DNA of 64,000 bases from Sipunculus nudus (GCA_026874595.1 CM049307.1:59528870-59592869); one strand, 5' to 3'; positions 12,026 through 24,579 are shown, numbered from the stretch's first letter. The notes: generated from the sequence alone by a model not told the origin. Program-made: numbers and translations.

Positions 12026-12446
12026 CTATAGCCACATCGGTCAGAATACCCCTTTACTCCCTTGACCTGATTAGTCTCACTTTCAGCTAATTAGCAGATT
12101 ATGACTGAAAAAAAAAATTAACCAGCAACACATCTCGTTAGTTTGATGGCTTGTGATTAGCCAATACTATTCTAAAGGGTAACTTTGGGTACGCATACTT
12201 TGAAGAAGTCTAATTTGTTTTCTTTACTATTTTATATATTAAAGTAGAAACAGACACAATAAACCAAAAGTTTGTTTATTTCCCCTGTAAAATATGAAAA
12301 CATATTTAAGGTGTGTTAAATCATAATGTATACATTAAATCTATCTAACCAATCAAACATGTCTTTTAAAATATTTCATGAATTATGGTTTGAATTATTG
12401 CAAAAACGTAAGTCATTTTTCATTCCAATCATCAAACATTTCATAT
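12026..12446. repeat. Left copy of ~1.3-kb direct duplication, first part
   Basis: This block matches 36231-36650 almost base for base; by eye only a few substitutions and short indels over 420 bp separate them. It ends in TTTCATAT, where the 17.2-kb insertion begins. The continuation of the duplicated segment is at 29692-30604. Confidence 0.9.
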
Positions 12447-12832
12447 AACACCCTATTAATCGCGTTCGGATTTATTGCATTTCGGACTTGCGCGGATGGC
12501 CTGTTAGTTTTCGTAATCGCTGCCACATGGAGATGCATTGACGCGCCCGAGCTTATCGTATCTGATTACCGCACCTCACGAGAGCACTGCGCGGTCGCTA
12601 TGAAGAACCGTTTAGTGTGGGTGGTATGACCGGTGGTCAGTTGCGTCAGCAGAACGCTTTCGCTGCAGCAGGTCGCATCTGGTGGTAGCTTATTAAGCAA
12701 GGGTGTATCAGCTGCCGTAACCCACAGCTGGTCAATCTGGTACCAGTATCCCATGCCCAGGGCGGGAGTGATAATATTTTCAGGGAGGGCTAATAGGAGG
12801 GCGCCGGGTGATCTTGTACAAGCATCCCATGC

Positions 12833-12873
12833 CCTATAATATTATAGGATTCCAGACCCTATGATATTATAGG
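12833..12873. promoter_or_regulatory. Paired 16-bp palindromes inside the left arm
   Basis: A perfect palindrome, CCTATAATATTATAGG, is followed after nine bases by a near copy, CCTATGATATTATAGG. The mirrored pair occurs in the right arm at 29282-29322. Conservation in both arms suggests a protein-binding site, possibly for a transposase, but that is inference. Confidence 0.5.
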
Positions 12874-13577
12874 ATCCACGGGGTCTATTGCGAAGGCGCA
12901 GGGTGCAGTCACACACACACATGATTAGCGCTTAATTCAATCTTGGGTTCATCGTGCATCATATGATCGTTGTTTCAAAGGCAATTATGCAGACAGGTCG
13001 AAATATTGATTACGGGAAACAATACAATGTTTAAATATAACAGATAAATCAATGAAATAAATCAAATATTTATCTTCTTTAATATTTTTGTCTTACACGG
13101 ATACTGAGGCTATATTTAATATCGTTGTTTTCTTGCTACATCACTAATAATTAAACTTTTATTTATTTAATATGGTACAAAATTCTACTGGTCAGGATCA
13201 TTCGGGTCATTTTATTCACATATTTAAAAGCCGTTTATAGAATAAACTTCTGTTTCCTAAGGAAAAAATCTCTTTATAGATCACAAAAAAAGACCCATAC
13301 ACATTTTGTGAAGTTCATCCTGTAAAAATTAAACCCTCTGTCCCAGCTGCATTCAAGAATCAACATCGTCTTGTTAAAATTACATGATTTATTAAGAATC
13401 AGCAGGACATCGAAACACATTCCATCTCTTTATTCGTATCACAAAATATCCGACTGATAGTTTTTAAAACTACATAATAATTCATATGTAACTTCTTTTT
13501 TAAATAATTCCTCTCAGCTGGCTTCAGAAGGTTTGGTTACTGATGTAGATCTTCGTCAAACTAGAGATCACTAGAAC

Positions 13578-13643
13578 GGGGGGGGGGGGGGGGGTCCTAT
13601 AGCGAGGTCATGAAGTGTGTGTGTGTGTGTGGGGGGGGGGGGG
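13578..13643. repeat. Poly-G runs and (GT)n tract
   Basis: Seventeen consecutive G at 13578-13594, then a (GT)n run at about 13613-13630 followed directly by thirteen G. It lies inside the part of the left arm that has no counterpart on the right. Confidence 0.9.
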
Positions 13644-13856
13644 TGCATACTCGCAAAACTTGAATATGCAAAAGGGGAAGGCCCCTGCATGGAGGTGAAT
13701 TTCCCTAAAAATCTCCTCATCTCCTATACTGTTATATCGATTTTGCATATATTATATTGCTGATTAAAATAATAAATGGATTATAAAAGTGACTTTGGAG
13801 GAGCTGCAGATTATAGGTTTTGGGACACCATAATTAAAATAAGGAAATAAATGAAT

Positions 13857-13859
13857 TAT

Positions 13860-13900
<41 letters not shown>
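13857..13900. repeat. (AT)n microsatellite
   Basis: A TA dinucleotide tract with one interruption. The right arm has only a shorter AT-rich stretch at the equivalent place. Confidence 0.9.
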
Positions 13901-13905
<5 letters not shown>

Positions 13906-14262
13906 CATATAAAATGTAAATAATTTACATCATATAAAATTATATATATATGTCTTAATAAAAGCAAAAATTCAAAATAAAAAAAGTTACATTTCCCTGA
14001 ACTTACTCAAATTCCTCAGGTGACTATTAACTTTTTAATCTTTTAGCGTGACATATTTACATAAAGTTTCGTTACTGTATTCTTTCATTTGCAGCAAGTT
14101 GAAGATAAAAAAGATCGAATTAATGAATTCCACACAAATTATGGTGTTCAAATGTTTGCAATCATAGACAATCTTTTCCACTCATTCTCAATTCTCATTT
14201 ATGCTGTGGAAATTGTTTCTCATGTTACAAGAATTACTTATATTATAAAATTAAAAAAACAC

Positions 14263-14275
14263 GATCGATCGATCG

Positions 14276-14324
<49 letters not shown>
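14263..14324. repeat. (GATC)n followed by (GA)n
   Basis: About 18 bp of GATC tetranucleotide repeat passes directly into about 46 bp of GA repeat, just inside the left inverted repeat. Confidence 0.95.
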
Positions 14325-14326
<2 letters not shown>

Positions 14327-14538
14327 CAGGGCAAATACTCGTGCTCATTCAGTTCAGGATAATCCGCCTTGCACTGTTCGGTGATTTCCTTTGTAACGTT
14401 GAACTAGGGCATTGATTTTCTCGCCTGATACAAGTTGTCCTTTGTGTCGCACACATATATCCTCTTCCCAGGAATCCGCATGCGACCCCTCTTTCGCGCC
14501 TTGGCAAAACCTAACGAATTCCTCGGGAAGCATATTTT

Positions 14539-15030
14539 TAGCTCAGCTGACTATAAGTCATCTGAGCTATAGCCGTGGTCCATTGTCCGTCGTCCGTCCG
14601 TCTGTCCGTCCGTCCGTCCGTCCGTCCGTCCGTCCGTAGATGTGGCACGTTTTGAAACCGTAAGACCTAGGAATCCAAAATTCGGCATAATGTTAGATGT
14701 CCCCAAGATCTCCTACCAAGCCGAAAACTGGGTCTTTGCAACTTTGTTCCTTTGAGAAATTAAGGAAAAACCTCAATTTTTTATTAGCTCAGCTGACTAT
14801 AAGTCATCTGAGCTATAGTCGTGGTCCATTGTCCGTCGTCCGTCCGTCTGTCCGTCCGTCCGTCCGTCCGTCCGTCCGTCCGTAGATGTGGCACGTTTTG
14901 AAACCGTAAGACCTAGGAATCCAAAATTCGGCATAATGTTAGATGTCCCCAAGATCTCCTACCAAGCCGAAAACTGGGTCTTTGCAACTTCGTTCCTTTG
15001 AGAAATTAAGGAAAAACCTCAATTTTTTAT
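14539..15030 (+). repeat. Two tandem 246-bp units with hairpin and (CCGT)n
   Basis: Each unit starts with an imperfect hairpin, TAGCTCAGCTGACT-ATA-AGTCATCTGAGCTA (one mismatch in 14-base arms), at 14539-14569 and 14785-14815. Each hairpin is followed by GTGGTCCATTGTCCGTCG and about 50 bp of (CCGT)n (14586-14637 and 14831-14883). Each unit ends in GAAAAACCTCAATTTTTTATTA. A third head of this family is at 52562 in ECHS1 intron 2. This is the 5' end of the repeat family that continues at 15033. Confidence 0.85.
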
Positions 15031-15032
15031 TA

Positions 15033-17423
15033 AAAACCTATTTTCACACTTCAGGACTGCCTAATATCAAAACCACTCATCTGTTTTTCCTCATATTTAC
15101 CATAAATATTCCTCTATATAGTTCCTATGTACATGCCAGAAATTATGTCTGTATTATTTAATTTAAAAAAGTTATGGGCCCAAACATAATGCATTTTGTA
15201 AAAAATCAGGAAAGATATTTGATCACTTAACACAAAAAATGTTAAAGCTATCAACCTTTTTTCCAGTAATATAACTTTAATTAATCAAAATTAAATTGTA
15301 TACCCAAAATTAGATGAAAATCTTTTAAATGTTCTAAAATATTAATAAAAATAAAAAATTGGTACCTTAAATTTAGCCCAACTTTGACCATGGCACGTTT
15401 TTTTCTTGTAAGTACTGTGGATTTAATTTTCACAGCATGTTTTTGTTAGCATTTCAACTGTTAACACCAAAAATTTGAAACCAGTTGATCAAAAACTGTA
15501 GATTTTAATAAGTTTTCAAGCACCATGTAACACATTGTTTACATCAAGCTAGTGTTATGCAGTTTGCAAGAGCTCAGCTCCCCAGCTTCAGCTCTTAGTT
15601 CCTTAAATTCGGAATACAGTTAGATGTCTTCAAAATCCCCTACCATGCCAAGAATTTGGTCACTAGGACTTAATACCTTTGAGATATTAATGAAAAACTT
15701 CGTTTTTCCATTAAAAACCCATAGTAACACTTCAAGACTGCCTAATATCAAAACCACCGATCTGACTTTAATCATAAATAATATACATATTTTTCATTCT
15801 CTATGCACATGCCAGAATGATGTCAGTATTGCGTAATTGTTTTAAGTTATGGGCCCAAACATAATGCACTTTGTAAAAAATCAAGAAATATATTTACTCC
15901 CTTAACAAGGGCATTGCTGAAGCTAGAGATTTTTTTGTCAGGGATGTAACATTATTTAATCAAGATTCAATTGAATACCCAAAATTAGTTCTGAATTTTT
16001 CAAATTTTATAAGTTATTAGTATAAATATAAAATTAGTACCTTAAATTTTGCCCAACTATGACCATGGCACATTTGTGTCCTGTGAGCACTGTTGATATA
16101 ATTTTCATATCATGTACACATTAGGATTTCAGCTTTTTAGTTTAGAAAGCTGAAAGAAATTGGCCAAAAATTGTAGCTTTTTTTAATGTTTTTTATGAGA
16201 CCCTGTCAGACTTTGGCTCTCTCCAGCCCCTCTTGAGTCACCTGTATGTTGACCTTGTTGACCTTTCATCAAATTATGCACGCTTGAGGCGAGGCATACA
16301 GGAATCCAGGCAGCTTATGGCCAGCCACAGTTGATCCAGGTGTCCAACCCAACTCATCTAGTAGTTTTAACCAATAACATAACAATAAACAATAAATTAA
16401 TAAATTTTTATTGGTTTTTAATAACAAATTAAAGAAAAATAGAAAAGGAATTTGTTAGTTTATAATAACAGGAAATTAACTTGCAGTTACTGATGATATA
16501 AGAATCTTGTATCGATGGGTAGAATGTCACATATTCCAAATAACACCATGCAGTCACCTATGGCATTTTTCAGTTCAATTTTAATGATAAAGAAGTTAAT
16601 CATATTATTCATTACTAATCACTAGGGATCATATGAAGGAAATTAATGATAGACAAAGATGCAGTTGATAATATTAATCTAGATTCCTACTGTGTCTAGT
16701 GTGTACATTGATGTGAAATTAGTCCAAAATGAATTTTTTACAGTTATTTTTTAAAATAAATAAAAGCCATAAAACCAGGTACTTATGATCATTATTTAAA
16801 TGTTTGAATTTTGTATATTCTGGATTCTCAACATCATTGGTTGGTGAAACTGAATAAATACCAGACATGGTGCGAATACTTTGTAATTGTATTTAAATAC
16901 GAATATGATTATGTACTCCATTATAAAATTTCTTGCATAAAGAATAGGAATTCAGGTAAAAATGAAAGTATATGAATACTCGTGCAAATACTTTCAAAAT
17001 GTATTCATGAACGCATTCATGACTATATTCTTTAATATTATTTTAATAATCATATCAGTTATATTTCATTTAAAAAAATCATATGATTCTCTTATTATTT
17101 TTTATAAAAATTATATTTGGGACAATATTTGTAATTTTTTTAATAAATGGTTAAACTTTTATATTATATGTTCTGCTTATAAGTTATATGGCCAAGTCAA
17201 AATCTGTGTGACAATAGTACTCCATTTGTTAATAAAATAAATGAAATCAATCCTCTTCCCTGTCTCCAAAGGTACTATCAAAATCATACATAAGCTAAAC
17301 AACAACAACTCATAATACAGCTTATATTTATTACCACACAGAACCAGCATGTGCCTTATTTCTAAATAATATTTTTTTATCATATATAACAGCTGAGCGT
17401 CGTGACCCATAGGTCCCTTGTTT
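15033..17423 (+). repeat. 2.39-kb tandem repeat, unit 1
   Basis: It begins AAAACCTATTTTCACACTTC and ends CATAGGTCCCTTGTTT. The next 2.4 kb repeats it closely. Inside the unit, a sub-block is itself duplicated about 690 bp apart, marked by CCTAATATCAAAACCAC at about 15060 and 15741. The only open frames are short and unrecognised. Confidence 0.85.
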
Positions 17424-19822
17424 AAAACCTGTTTTCACACTTCAGGGCTGCCTAATATCAAAACCACTCATCTGTTTTTCCTCATATTTACCATAAATAA
17501 TCCTCTATATAGTTCCTATGTAAATGCCTGAAATTATGTCTGTATTATATAATTTAAGAAAGTTATGGGCCAGAACATAATGCATTTTGTAAAAAATCAG
17601 GAAAGATATTTGATCACTTAACACAAAACTTGTTAAAGCTATGGACTTTTTTTCAAGTAATATGACTTTAATTAATCAAAATTAAATTTTATACCCAAAA
17701 TTAGATCAAAATCTTTTAAATTTTTTAAAATATTAACAAAAATAAAAAATTGGTACCTTAAATTTTGCCTAATTTTGACCATGGCACGTTTTTTTCCTGT
17801 AAGTACTGTGGATTTAATTTTCTCAGCATGGTTTTGTTAGCATTTTGTCTGTTAACACCAAAAATTTGAAACCAGTTGATGAAAAACTGTAGATTTTATT
17901 CAAGTTTTCAAGCACCATGTAACATATTGTTTACATCAGGCTAGTGTTATGCAGTTTGCAAGAGCTCAGCTCCCCAGCTTAAGCTCTCAGTTCCTAAAAT
18001 TTGGCATACAATTAGATGTCTCCAAAATTCCCTACCATGCCAAGAATTTGGTCACTAGGACTTAATACCTTTGAGATATTAATGAAAAACTTCATTTTTC
18101 AATTAAAAACCCATTGTTACACTTCAATACTGCCTAATATCAAAACCACTGATCTGACTTTAATCATATATAATTTACATGTTTTTCTATACATTCTCTG
18201 TGCACATGCCAGAAATGATGTCAGTATTGCGTAATTGTTTTAAGTTATTGGCCCAAACATAATGCACTTTGTAAAAAATCAAGAAATATATTTACTTCCT
18301 TAACAAGGGGCTTGCTGAAGCTAGAGATTTTTTGTCAGGGATGTAACATTATTTAATTAAGATTCAATTGAATACCCAAAATTAGTTCTGAATTTTTAAA
18401 ATTTTATAAGTTATTAGTATAAATATAAAATTAGTACCTTAAATTTTGCCCAACTTTGACCATTTCACTTTTGTTTCATGTGAGCTCTGTTTATATAATT
18501 TTCATATCATGCACACATATGGATTTCAGCTTTTTAGTTTAGAAAGCTGAAAGAAATTGGCCAAAAATTGTAGCTTTTATTAATGTTTTTATGAGACCAT
18601 GTCAGACCTTGGCTCCCTCCAGCTACTCTTGAGTCACCTGTATGTTGACCTTGTTGAACTTTCAGTAAATTATGCACGCTTGAGGCGAGGCATATACTTG
18701 GGCAGCAAGGCAGCTTATGGCCAACCACAGTTGATCCAGGTGTCCAACCCAACTCATCTAGTAGTTTTAACCAACAACATAACAATAAACAATAAATTAA
18801 TCAATTTATATTGGTTTTTAATAACAAATTAAAGAAAAATAGAAAAGGAATTTGTTAGTTTATAATAATAGGGAATTAACTTGCAGTTACTGATGATATA
18901 AGAATCTTGTATTGATGGATAGAATGTCACATATTCCAAATAACACCATGCAGTCACCTATGGCATTTTTCAGTTCAATTTTAATAATAAAAAAGTAAAT
19001 CATATTATTCATTACTAATCATTAGGGATCATATGAAGGAAATTAATGATAGACAAAGATGAAGTTGATAATATTAATCTAGATTCCAACTGTGTCTAGT
19101 GTGTACATTGATGTGAAATTAGTCCAAAATAAATATATCACATTTATTTTTTTTAATATAAATAAAAGCCATAAAACCAGGTACTTATGATCATTATTTA
19201 AATGTGTGAATTTTGTACATTCTGGATTCTCAACACCATTGTTTGGTGAAAACTGAATAAATACCAGACATACTTTGCAATTGTATTTAAATACGAATAT
19301 GAATATGTACTCCATTATAAAATTTCTTGCATAAAGAATGAGAATTCAGGTAAAAATGAAAGTATATGAATACCAGTGCAAATACTTTCCAAATGTATTC
19401 ATGAATGCATTCATGAATATATTCTTTAATATTATTTTAATAATCATTTCAGTTATATTTCATTTTAAAAATCATACGATTCTCTTATTATTTTAAATAA
19501 AAATTATATTTGGGACAATATTTGTAATTTTTTTAATAAATAGTTAAACTCTTATATTATATGTTCTGCTTATAAGTTATATGGCCAAGTCAAAATCTGT
19601 GTGACAATAGTACTCCATTTGTTAATAAAATAAATGAAATCAATTCTCTTCTCTGTCTCCAAAGGTACTATCAAAATCATACATAAGCTTAACAACAACA
19701 ACTCATAATCCAGCTTATACTTACATGTATTACCACACAAAACCAGCATGTGCCTCATTTCTAAATCATATTTTTTTATCATATATAACAGCTGAGCGCC
19801 GTGACCCATAGGTCCCTTGTTT
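17424..19822 (+). repeat. 2.39-kb tandem repeat, unit 2
   Basis: This is a direct copy of unit 1 with scattered substitutions and small indels. It begins AAAACCTGTTTTCACACTTC and ends at the same CATAGGTCCCTTGTTT. The related copy in ECHS1 intron 2 (52562-55660) has the same head and the same CCCTTGTT tail, so this tail is probably the 3' terminus of the family. Confidence 0.85.
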
Positions 19823-20527
19823 TTCCTTTGGGTGGTATTTGAAAAGGAAAGTTATATGTAAGCTCCATTTATGACCCATATGATAGATGATATGATGATC
19901 ATATTTGACACTGGACTTCAGTCACTTTGATCTATATTCATCACACACCCGACAAGGGGGTACTCGCTCCCCTCGCCCCCTTCCTTCGGAATAAAAAGGC
20001 CCCCTCCTTAATTATAAAGGGGACAAAAGTCCCCCCCCCCCATTTTATCATAATTTACGGGTACTTTACTCTCACCTCAAGTATAACGGTGTATGTAATT
20101 ATTATGCAATAGTAATAATTGCAGTTGCAAAAATACAAACGAATCATAACGAATGAAACGAATCATACTTAAAGGGCAAACACTCAAACAAGCTTTCTAC
20201 CAGGAAAAATTCATTGATGGGTCCCCAGAGGCTGGGGTGATTAGCGATACCTCATTATCTAATCTGACCACCCGGCTGCTGTCCAGCACAGCACAGCCCT
20301 TGAACGTGCATTGCCTGGCCTATACTGTGCTCACTAGTGTGTAATGATGCTTCAGTTGACCAGTGCATCTGGGCAGGGCTTTGTCACTGCTTGTGAGTAT
20401 GCAGTACTCTCTATCAGCTGGCCAGCCAAACTGTGTGTACATGGGAGCTTACAGGCCAGTTGTTCATCTCTGACCACAGCCACTGGGCAGGACATTATTC
20501 AGCTATTGACAATCATTCACTCCATAT

Positions 20528-20580
<53 letters not shown>

Positions 20581-21339
20581 TATATATATATATGTCCTTT
20601 GTTTTACTTGGCTCTTTGTAGAAGTAAAACATATATAGTGCACCCTTTTGACTTAAATTCCAAACACTCACGCTATCTGATATTCTTTGAATTATCAGGA
20701 AAAGTAATAAGTACAGGAAATAACAAGGATGTCATTACTGCTAGATCAATAGAATTGGGATAGTATGAACTATGGTCTCATTCTGAATGTATTGGGGAAA
20801 TTTATAATGAAATCTACATCAAATGAATGCCACATCAGTAGTGAATATATTTTCAAATGAGATTTTATAGTTTAGTTATGTTCCCGGCACTGCAATGACC
20901 AACAACGACTGAAAGATGGTGAAATAACATTTTAATACATGTGTAACAAAAATTAAACTAATAGAACACCATGCAAATTCCCACACCGGTCTAATCCCGA
21001 GTGTGGCAGATAGTTCACTAATATATGACGCTATTTGCTGGTTTTATGGGCTTACGATTGCTCCATGAAAGCAACCTATTGTATATACATAATTAGTGCG
21101 TTATTTGATATCATTTATATTTATACTTAGTATTTAAACACAGGATTATGTTGTCTATATTTTCTGAAACAGACATCTGAAGGATCATGTATTTATGTAA
21201 GTACCCATTAATATTACCATTGTATAACCAAAAATATGAAATCCATAGTAATTAAGTATTAAGTGCATGGTTTTGTTTAAATAACTGAATACATATGGAG
21301 GGGATTGTCCTATTTGTTAAGGTGGGCGGGGGGACTTTA
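19823..21339. other. Interior of the large element, no gene seen
   Basis: The stretch contains a 64-bp AT microsatellite at 20530-20593 and otherwise unassigned sequence. The open frames at 20153-20763 are short and partly driven by the microsatellite, and I do not support them as genes. Confidence 0.5.
20530..20593. repeat. (TA)n microsatellite
   Basis: A TA dinucleotide tract with two TTTA interruptions. Confidence 0.95.
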
Positions 21340-21557
21340 TTCGGACATGGGCTGTGTTTCACTCACAAACGTGTGCGCCTTTCTATGACCCATCAGTGGG
21401 AACGATTATCAACCCAGGGTCCGCAGGTGCAGAAGTCACCGGGCCTGGTTGACGCAAGGATTTAATGTGAGAGGAAGCGTGTGATACTGCCCTTTCATGT
21501 AGTAAGAAACCGGAATGGAATTCTGCAGATGTACATATACATAGTTACGTTAGCAAA
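21340..21557 (+). mobile_element. tRNA-derived SINE, copy 2 (5'-truncated)
   Basis: It matches the 3' half of the SINE at 7195-7565 in the opposite orientation, from GGCTGTGTTTCACTCACAAA through GAATTCTGCAGATGTACATA. The tRNA-like head is missing, so Pol III transcription from this copy is not expected. Confidence 0.75.
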
Positions 21558-21805
21558 CAAATGGAGACGGTTCCATCCACCAGAAAAGTTGTCTTTAAAT
21601 ACTTATTTTCTCTCATCTGGACTACACCTATTATTAGGCCTCATTATTCCATCCTGTCATAGTTCGAGAGACGTAAATTTTCCTTACCCGTATCACTATT
21701 TTCTTCAGGGTTCCTGTCTTGTGGATTCGTCCGCCGCCCGTATATGTTCATATTTCTAGGAGCTAAAGCACTGAGACGTTATTAGGGCTCAGATCTTGGT
21801 TGGTC

Positions 21806-22660
21806 CAGATGTGATATGAATTCGGTTAATGAGCAAGCCTTAACAATTTTTGGACCATGTACTGTGGTTGCCTTTTTGTTCGCGAGGGTTTTAATTTTGC
21901 GATATTCGCGAATGGGAAATAATCGCGAAAATGAAACCCTCGGGATTAATCGGCCAATTGAGAATGTCCTTCTTATTTAGTGTAATCAATACTTCTATGG
22001 TAATAGGTTAGAACAGAGAGAATTTTTTAATAAATTACATCCTTGCAGGTATAGGGAAATTAAAACCTTAAATTTGAACTAAATCACCTATGTAGCCCAT
22101 AAGAATGGACTCCTCAATTGCTGGTTATTCAATAATTGACGCATCATATATATATATAAAAAACTGTTGCGTCGACGTCGGCGGCTACCACGAATGCTGT
22201 TTGTACTGGCCCATCATTATATATGAAAATGTCACAAACTCATGACTTATTCTCTTTTTATAATACACACAGGTTTATGGTTTTGCCAAAGATTTGATAT
22301 AGGTTCTGGTTAGATCGCGAAAATGAAACCTTCGCAAAACATTAAAAATGGAAAAATCGCGAAATTTCAGCCTCGCGAATATGAAGCCAACCACAGTATA
22401 TAATATTCAAGGTTGCTTATAGGGTTTAGCCCCCTCATAATGTTTTGTATTTATGTATGTTTCATGCAAATTTTGTTCAATAGCGCCCAGCACAGATGGA
22501 CCGTCACCACTATTCAGTGGCTTGAACATCTCATTATAATCTTTTGTTCAAATTTAGTTTTCTTGTATATTCACATGTATCTTGTCACGTTTTGATATGA
22601 AGTAAAATTTCTGTATATTCTTTAATGCGTATTTCGTGTTTTGGGTTGTATGTTTATGTC
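21806..22660 (+). repeat. Tandem 320-bp duplication, unit 1 (interrupted by a MITE)
   Basis: It begins CAGATGTGATATGAATTCGG and ends GTATGTTTATGTC. Without the 535-bp MITE at 21862-22396 it has the same length and nearly the same sequence as unit 2. Confidence 0.9.
21862..22396. mobile_element. CTGTGGTTG MITE with TA target duplication, copy 1
   Basis: The ends CTGTGGTTGCCTTTTT and AAGCCAACCACAG are inverted repeats flanked by TA on both sides (21860-21861 and 22397-22398). The neighbouring tandem unit shows the uninterrupted site GGACCATGTATATAATATTC at 22707-22726, so the boundaries are exact. The interior near both ends carries CGCGAA motifs. No coding capacity. A TA duplication fits a Tc1/mariner-type or similar donor transposase, which is not present here. 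Confidence 0.9.
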
Positions 22661-22980
22661 CAGATGTGATATGAATTCGGTTAATGAGCAAGCCTTAACA
22701 ATTTTTGGACCATGTATATAATATTCAAGGTTGCTTATAGGGTTTAGCCCCCTCATAATGTTTTGTATTTATGTATGTTTAATGCAAATTTTGTTCAATA
22801 GCGCCCAGCACAGATGGACCGTCACCACTATTCAGTGGCTTGAACATCTCATTATAATCTTTTGTTCAAATTTAGTTTTCTTGTATATTCACATGAATCT
22901 GGTCACGTTTTGATATATAAAGTAAAATTTCTGTATATTCTTTAATGCGTATTTTGTGTTTTGGGTTGTATGTTTATGTC
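22661..22980 (+). repeat. Tandem 320-bp duplication, unit 2 (empty site)
   Basis: It is a direct copy of unit 1 without the MITE. Its open frame of 60 codons equals the one in unit 1 apart from a few residues, but nothing about it suggests a gene. Confidence 0.9.
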
Positions 22981-23373
22981 CGAGGTCTGGATGTGTTTGC
23001 CTCGAATTATATACAGTACGAGCTCAGGCTTTCGTGAGAATATGTAAAATTTATTGATTCGGTATCATGTGAAATATATTGAAACTTAAAGTATGTGCAG
23101 TCCATAACTCCTGGGACTGCTAGGACTGACCTTTTACCATGTGGTCTATCAAGACTTCTAGAGTCGTGTCTATAGACATGGATGTGGCCTTTCACTAATC
23201 CTAACCCATTTCAATGTATTACTTTGTAACAAAACCCTTTTTTACCATAAGAAACTATATGCAGTCAAGTTTGACAAAGTTTTTAAAAATATTGATATTT
23301 GAAAACGATATAGCAAAACGCAATTTGGGAATCGCCGTATCGCAATATATACAAATATATCATTATCACACAC

Positions 23374-23375
<2 letters not shown>

Positions 23376-23404
<29 letters not shown>
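23376..23404. repeat. (AT)n microsatellite
   Basis: About 29 bp of AT dinucleotides, with a second short TA run at about 23420. From 23405 to 24579 I see no supported gene. Confidence 0.9.
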
Positions 23405-23408
<4 letters not shown>

Positions 23409-24579
23409 GTGTGATTGTGTGTATATATATATATGTTTGTATTAAGTTAACAGAAGTTCCTAAAATGAAGTGATGAAGCAAAGCAAGAAAGTACATGATG
23501 AGGCTTTGATCACTATACACTAAAATTGAAGGCAACTGCTTTATACTGACCTTTCATTTTACTCTTGCCATTTGAACCTAGTACATGTACTAGATCGGCA
23601 ACATTAATAATATTTAAAATTAAATCTCTGATACCAGTTACCATACTGAATTTGAGACCATATGATTTCTGGATCAAGATGGGGTCTGTATACTCTGCAG
23701 CATATCCAGCATCAGGTTGGCACACCCAGCCATGCAAAACAGGCAATAATTTTCTTGATAAAAACAAGAATTTGAGACATTCATTCGGTTTCTGTTGGCT
23801 CAAACATCTTAAAACTTGAAAGAGTGTTTATTTTAATAAATATGCATTTTTTTTCATTCAGATTTAATATTAACGGTTTAAATAGGGTTATAATTACAAT
23901 ACAGCATGATTTTCTTTGGCAAGAGTTATCTCATGTTTAAAAGACGACAATGTTTCTACTCTGATGCTTTGTTCCTTTCAACAAGAAGAAGATTCTCACT
24001 TCACATGCAGTCTTAATCTTAAAAAATAAACATATTTTTCAGCTTGAGAAGTGTTTTTTGTTTTCCTCTAGCTCCCATTGAATTTAAATAAGAAATGAAT
24101 AGGTATACCTATACACTGTTGAAATAACGAGGTTTTCTACTGTTATTTTGGAGCTGCTGTATATAAGATGTAATGAAACTTGTTTACCCGGTCATTACAG
24201 GTATAAATCTGAGTGATATAATAGAGAATTTTTAAATTGATAGTAATATTGCATAGAATATGATATTGAATTAATATTACTGCATTGTTAAGTCATTTTG
24301 AAGGCTGATGAACTTATATTTGTCACTAAAATGTTTATATTTAAATTCTGTAGACAAGCTTTGAGTTTTGAATTTTATAAAATTACTATGGTTTAAATCT
24401 GACAATTAGTTGTGAAACAGCAACAAGCTTTGGATACCTGGAGGATACGGGCAAAGCTAGAGATAAATCTAAAATGTGCAGTGGAATGTCTAGGCTTGTT
24501 TAAATATTTTTTTGCAACAATACACGTGTTGGTAGAGTGTTTTTCGATGTGCATCAGACTTTACGTGACAGTTTTTGTC

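Larger units (their letters stand above)
12447..14050 (+). repeat. Left terminal inverted repeat of the 17.2-kb element
   Basis: It matches the inverse of 28609-29691. Shared landmarks in order are the tip AACACCCTATTAATCGCG, GACCGGTGGTCA, twin AT palindromes near 12833-12873, GCGCAGGGTGCAGTCACACA, TCTACTGGTCAGGATCATTC, TTTACATCATATAAAAT, and a final ACATTTCCCTGAACTT. The region at about 13226-13775 has no counterpart in the right arm and accounts for the length difference. Confidence 0.85.

Noticed and set aside
20200-20520. Possible inverted similarity between 20200-20520 and 27300-27620
   Set aside because: Only scattered short matches (such as CAGTGC and GGGCT-TGTCACT) could be aligned by eye, not enough to claim a repeat.
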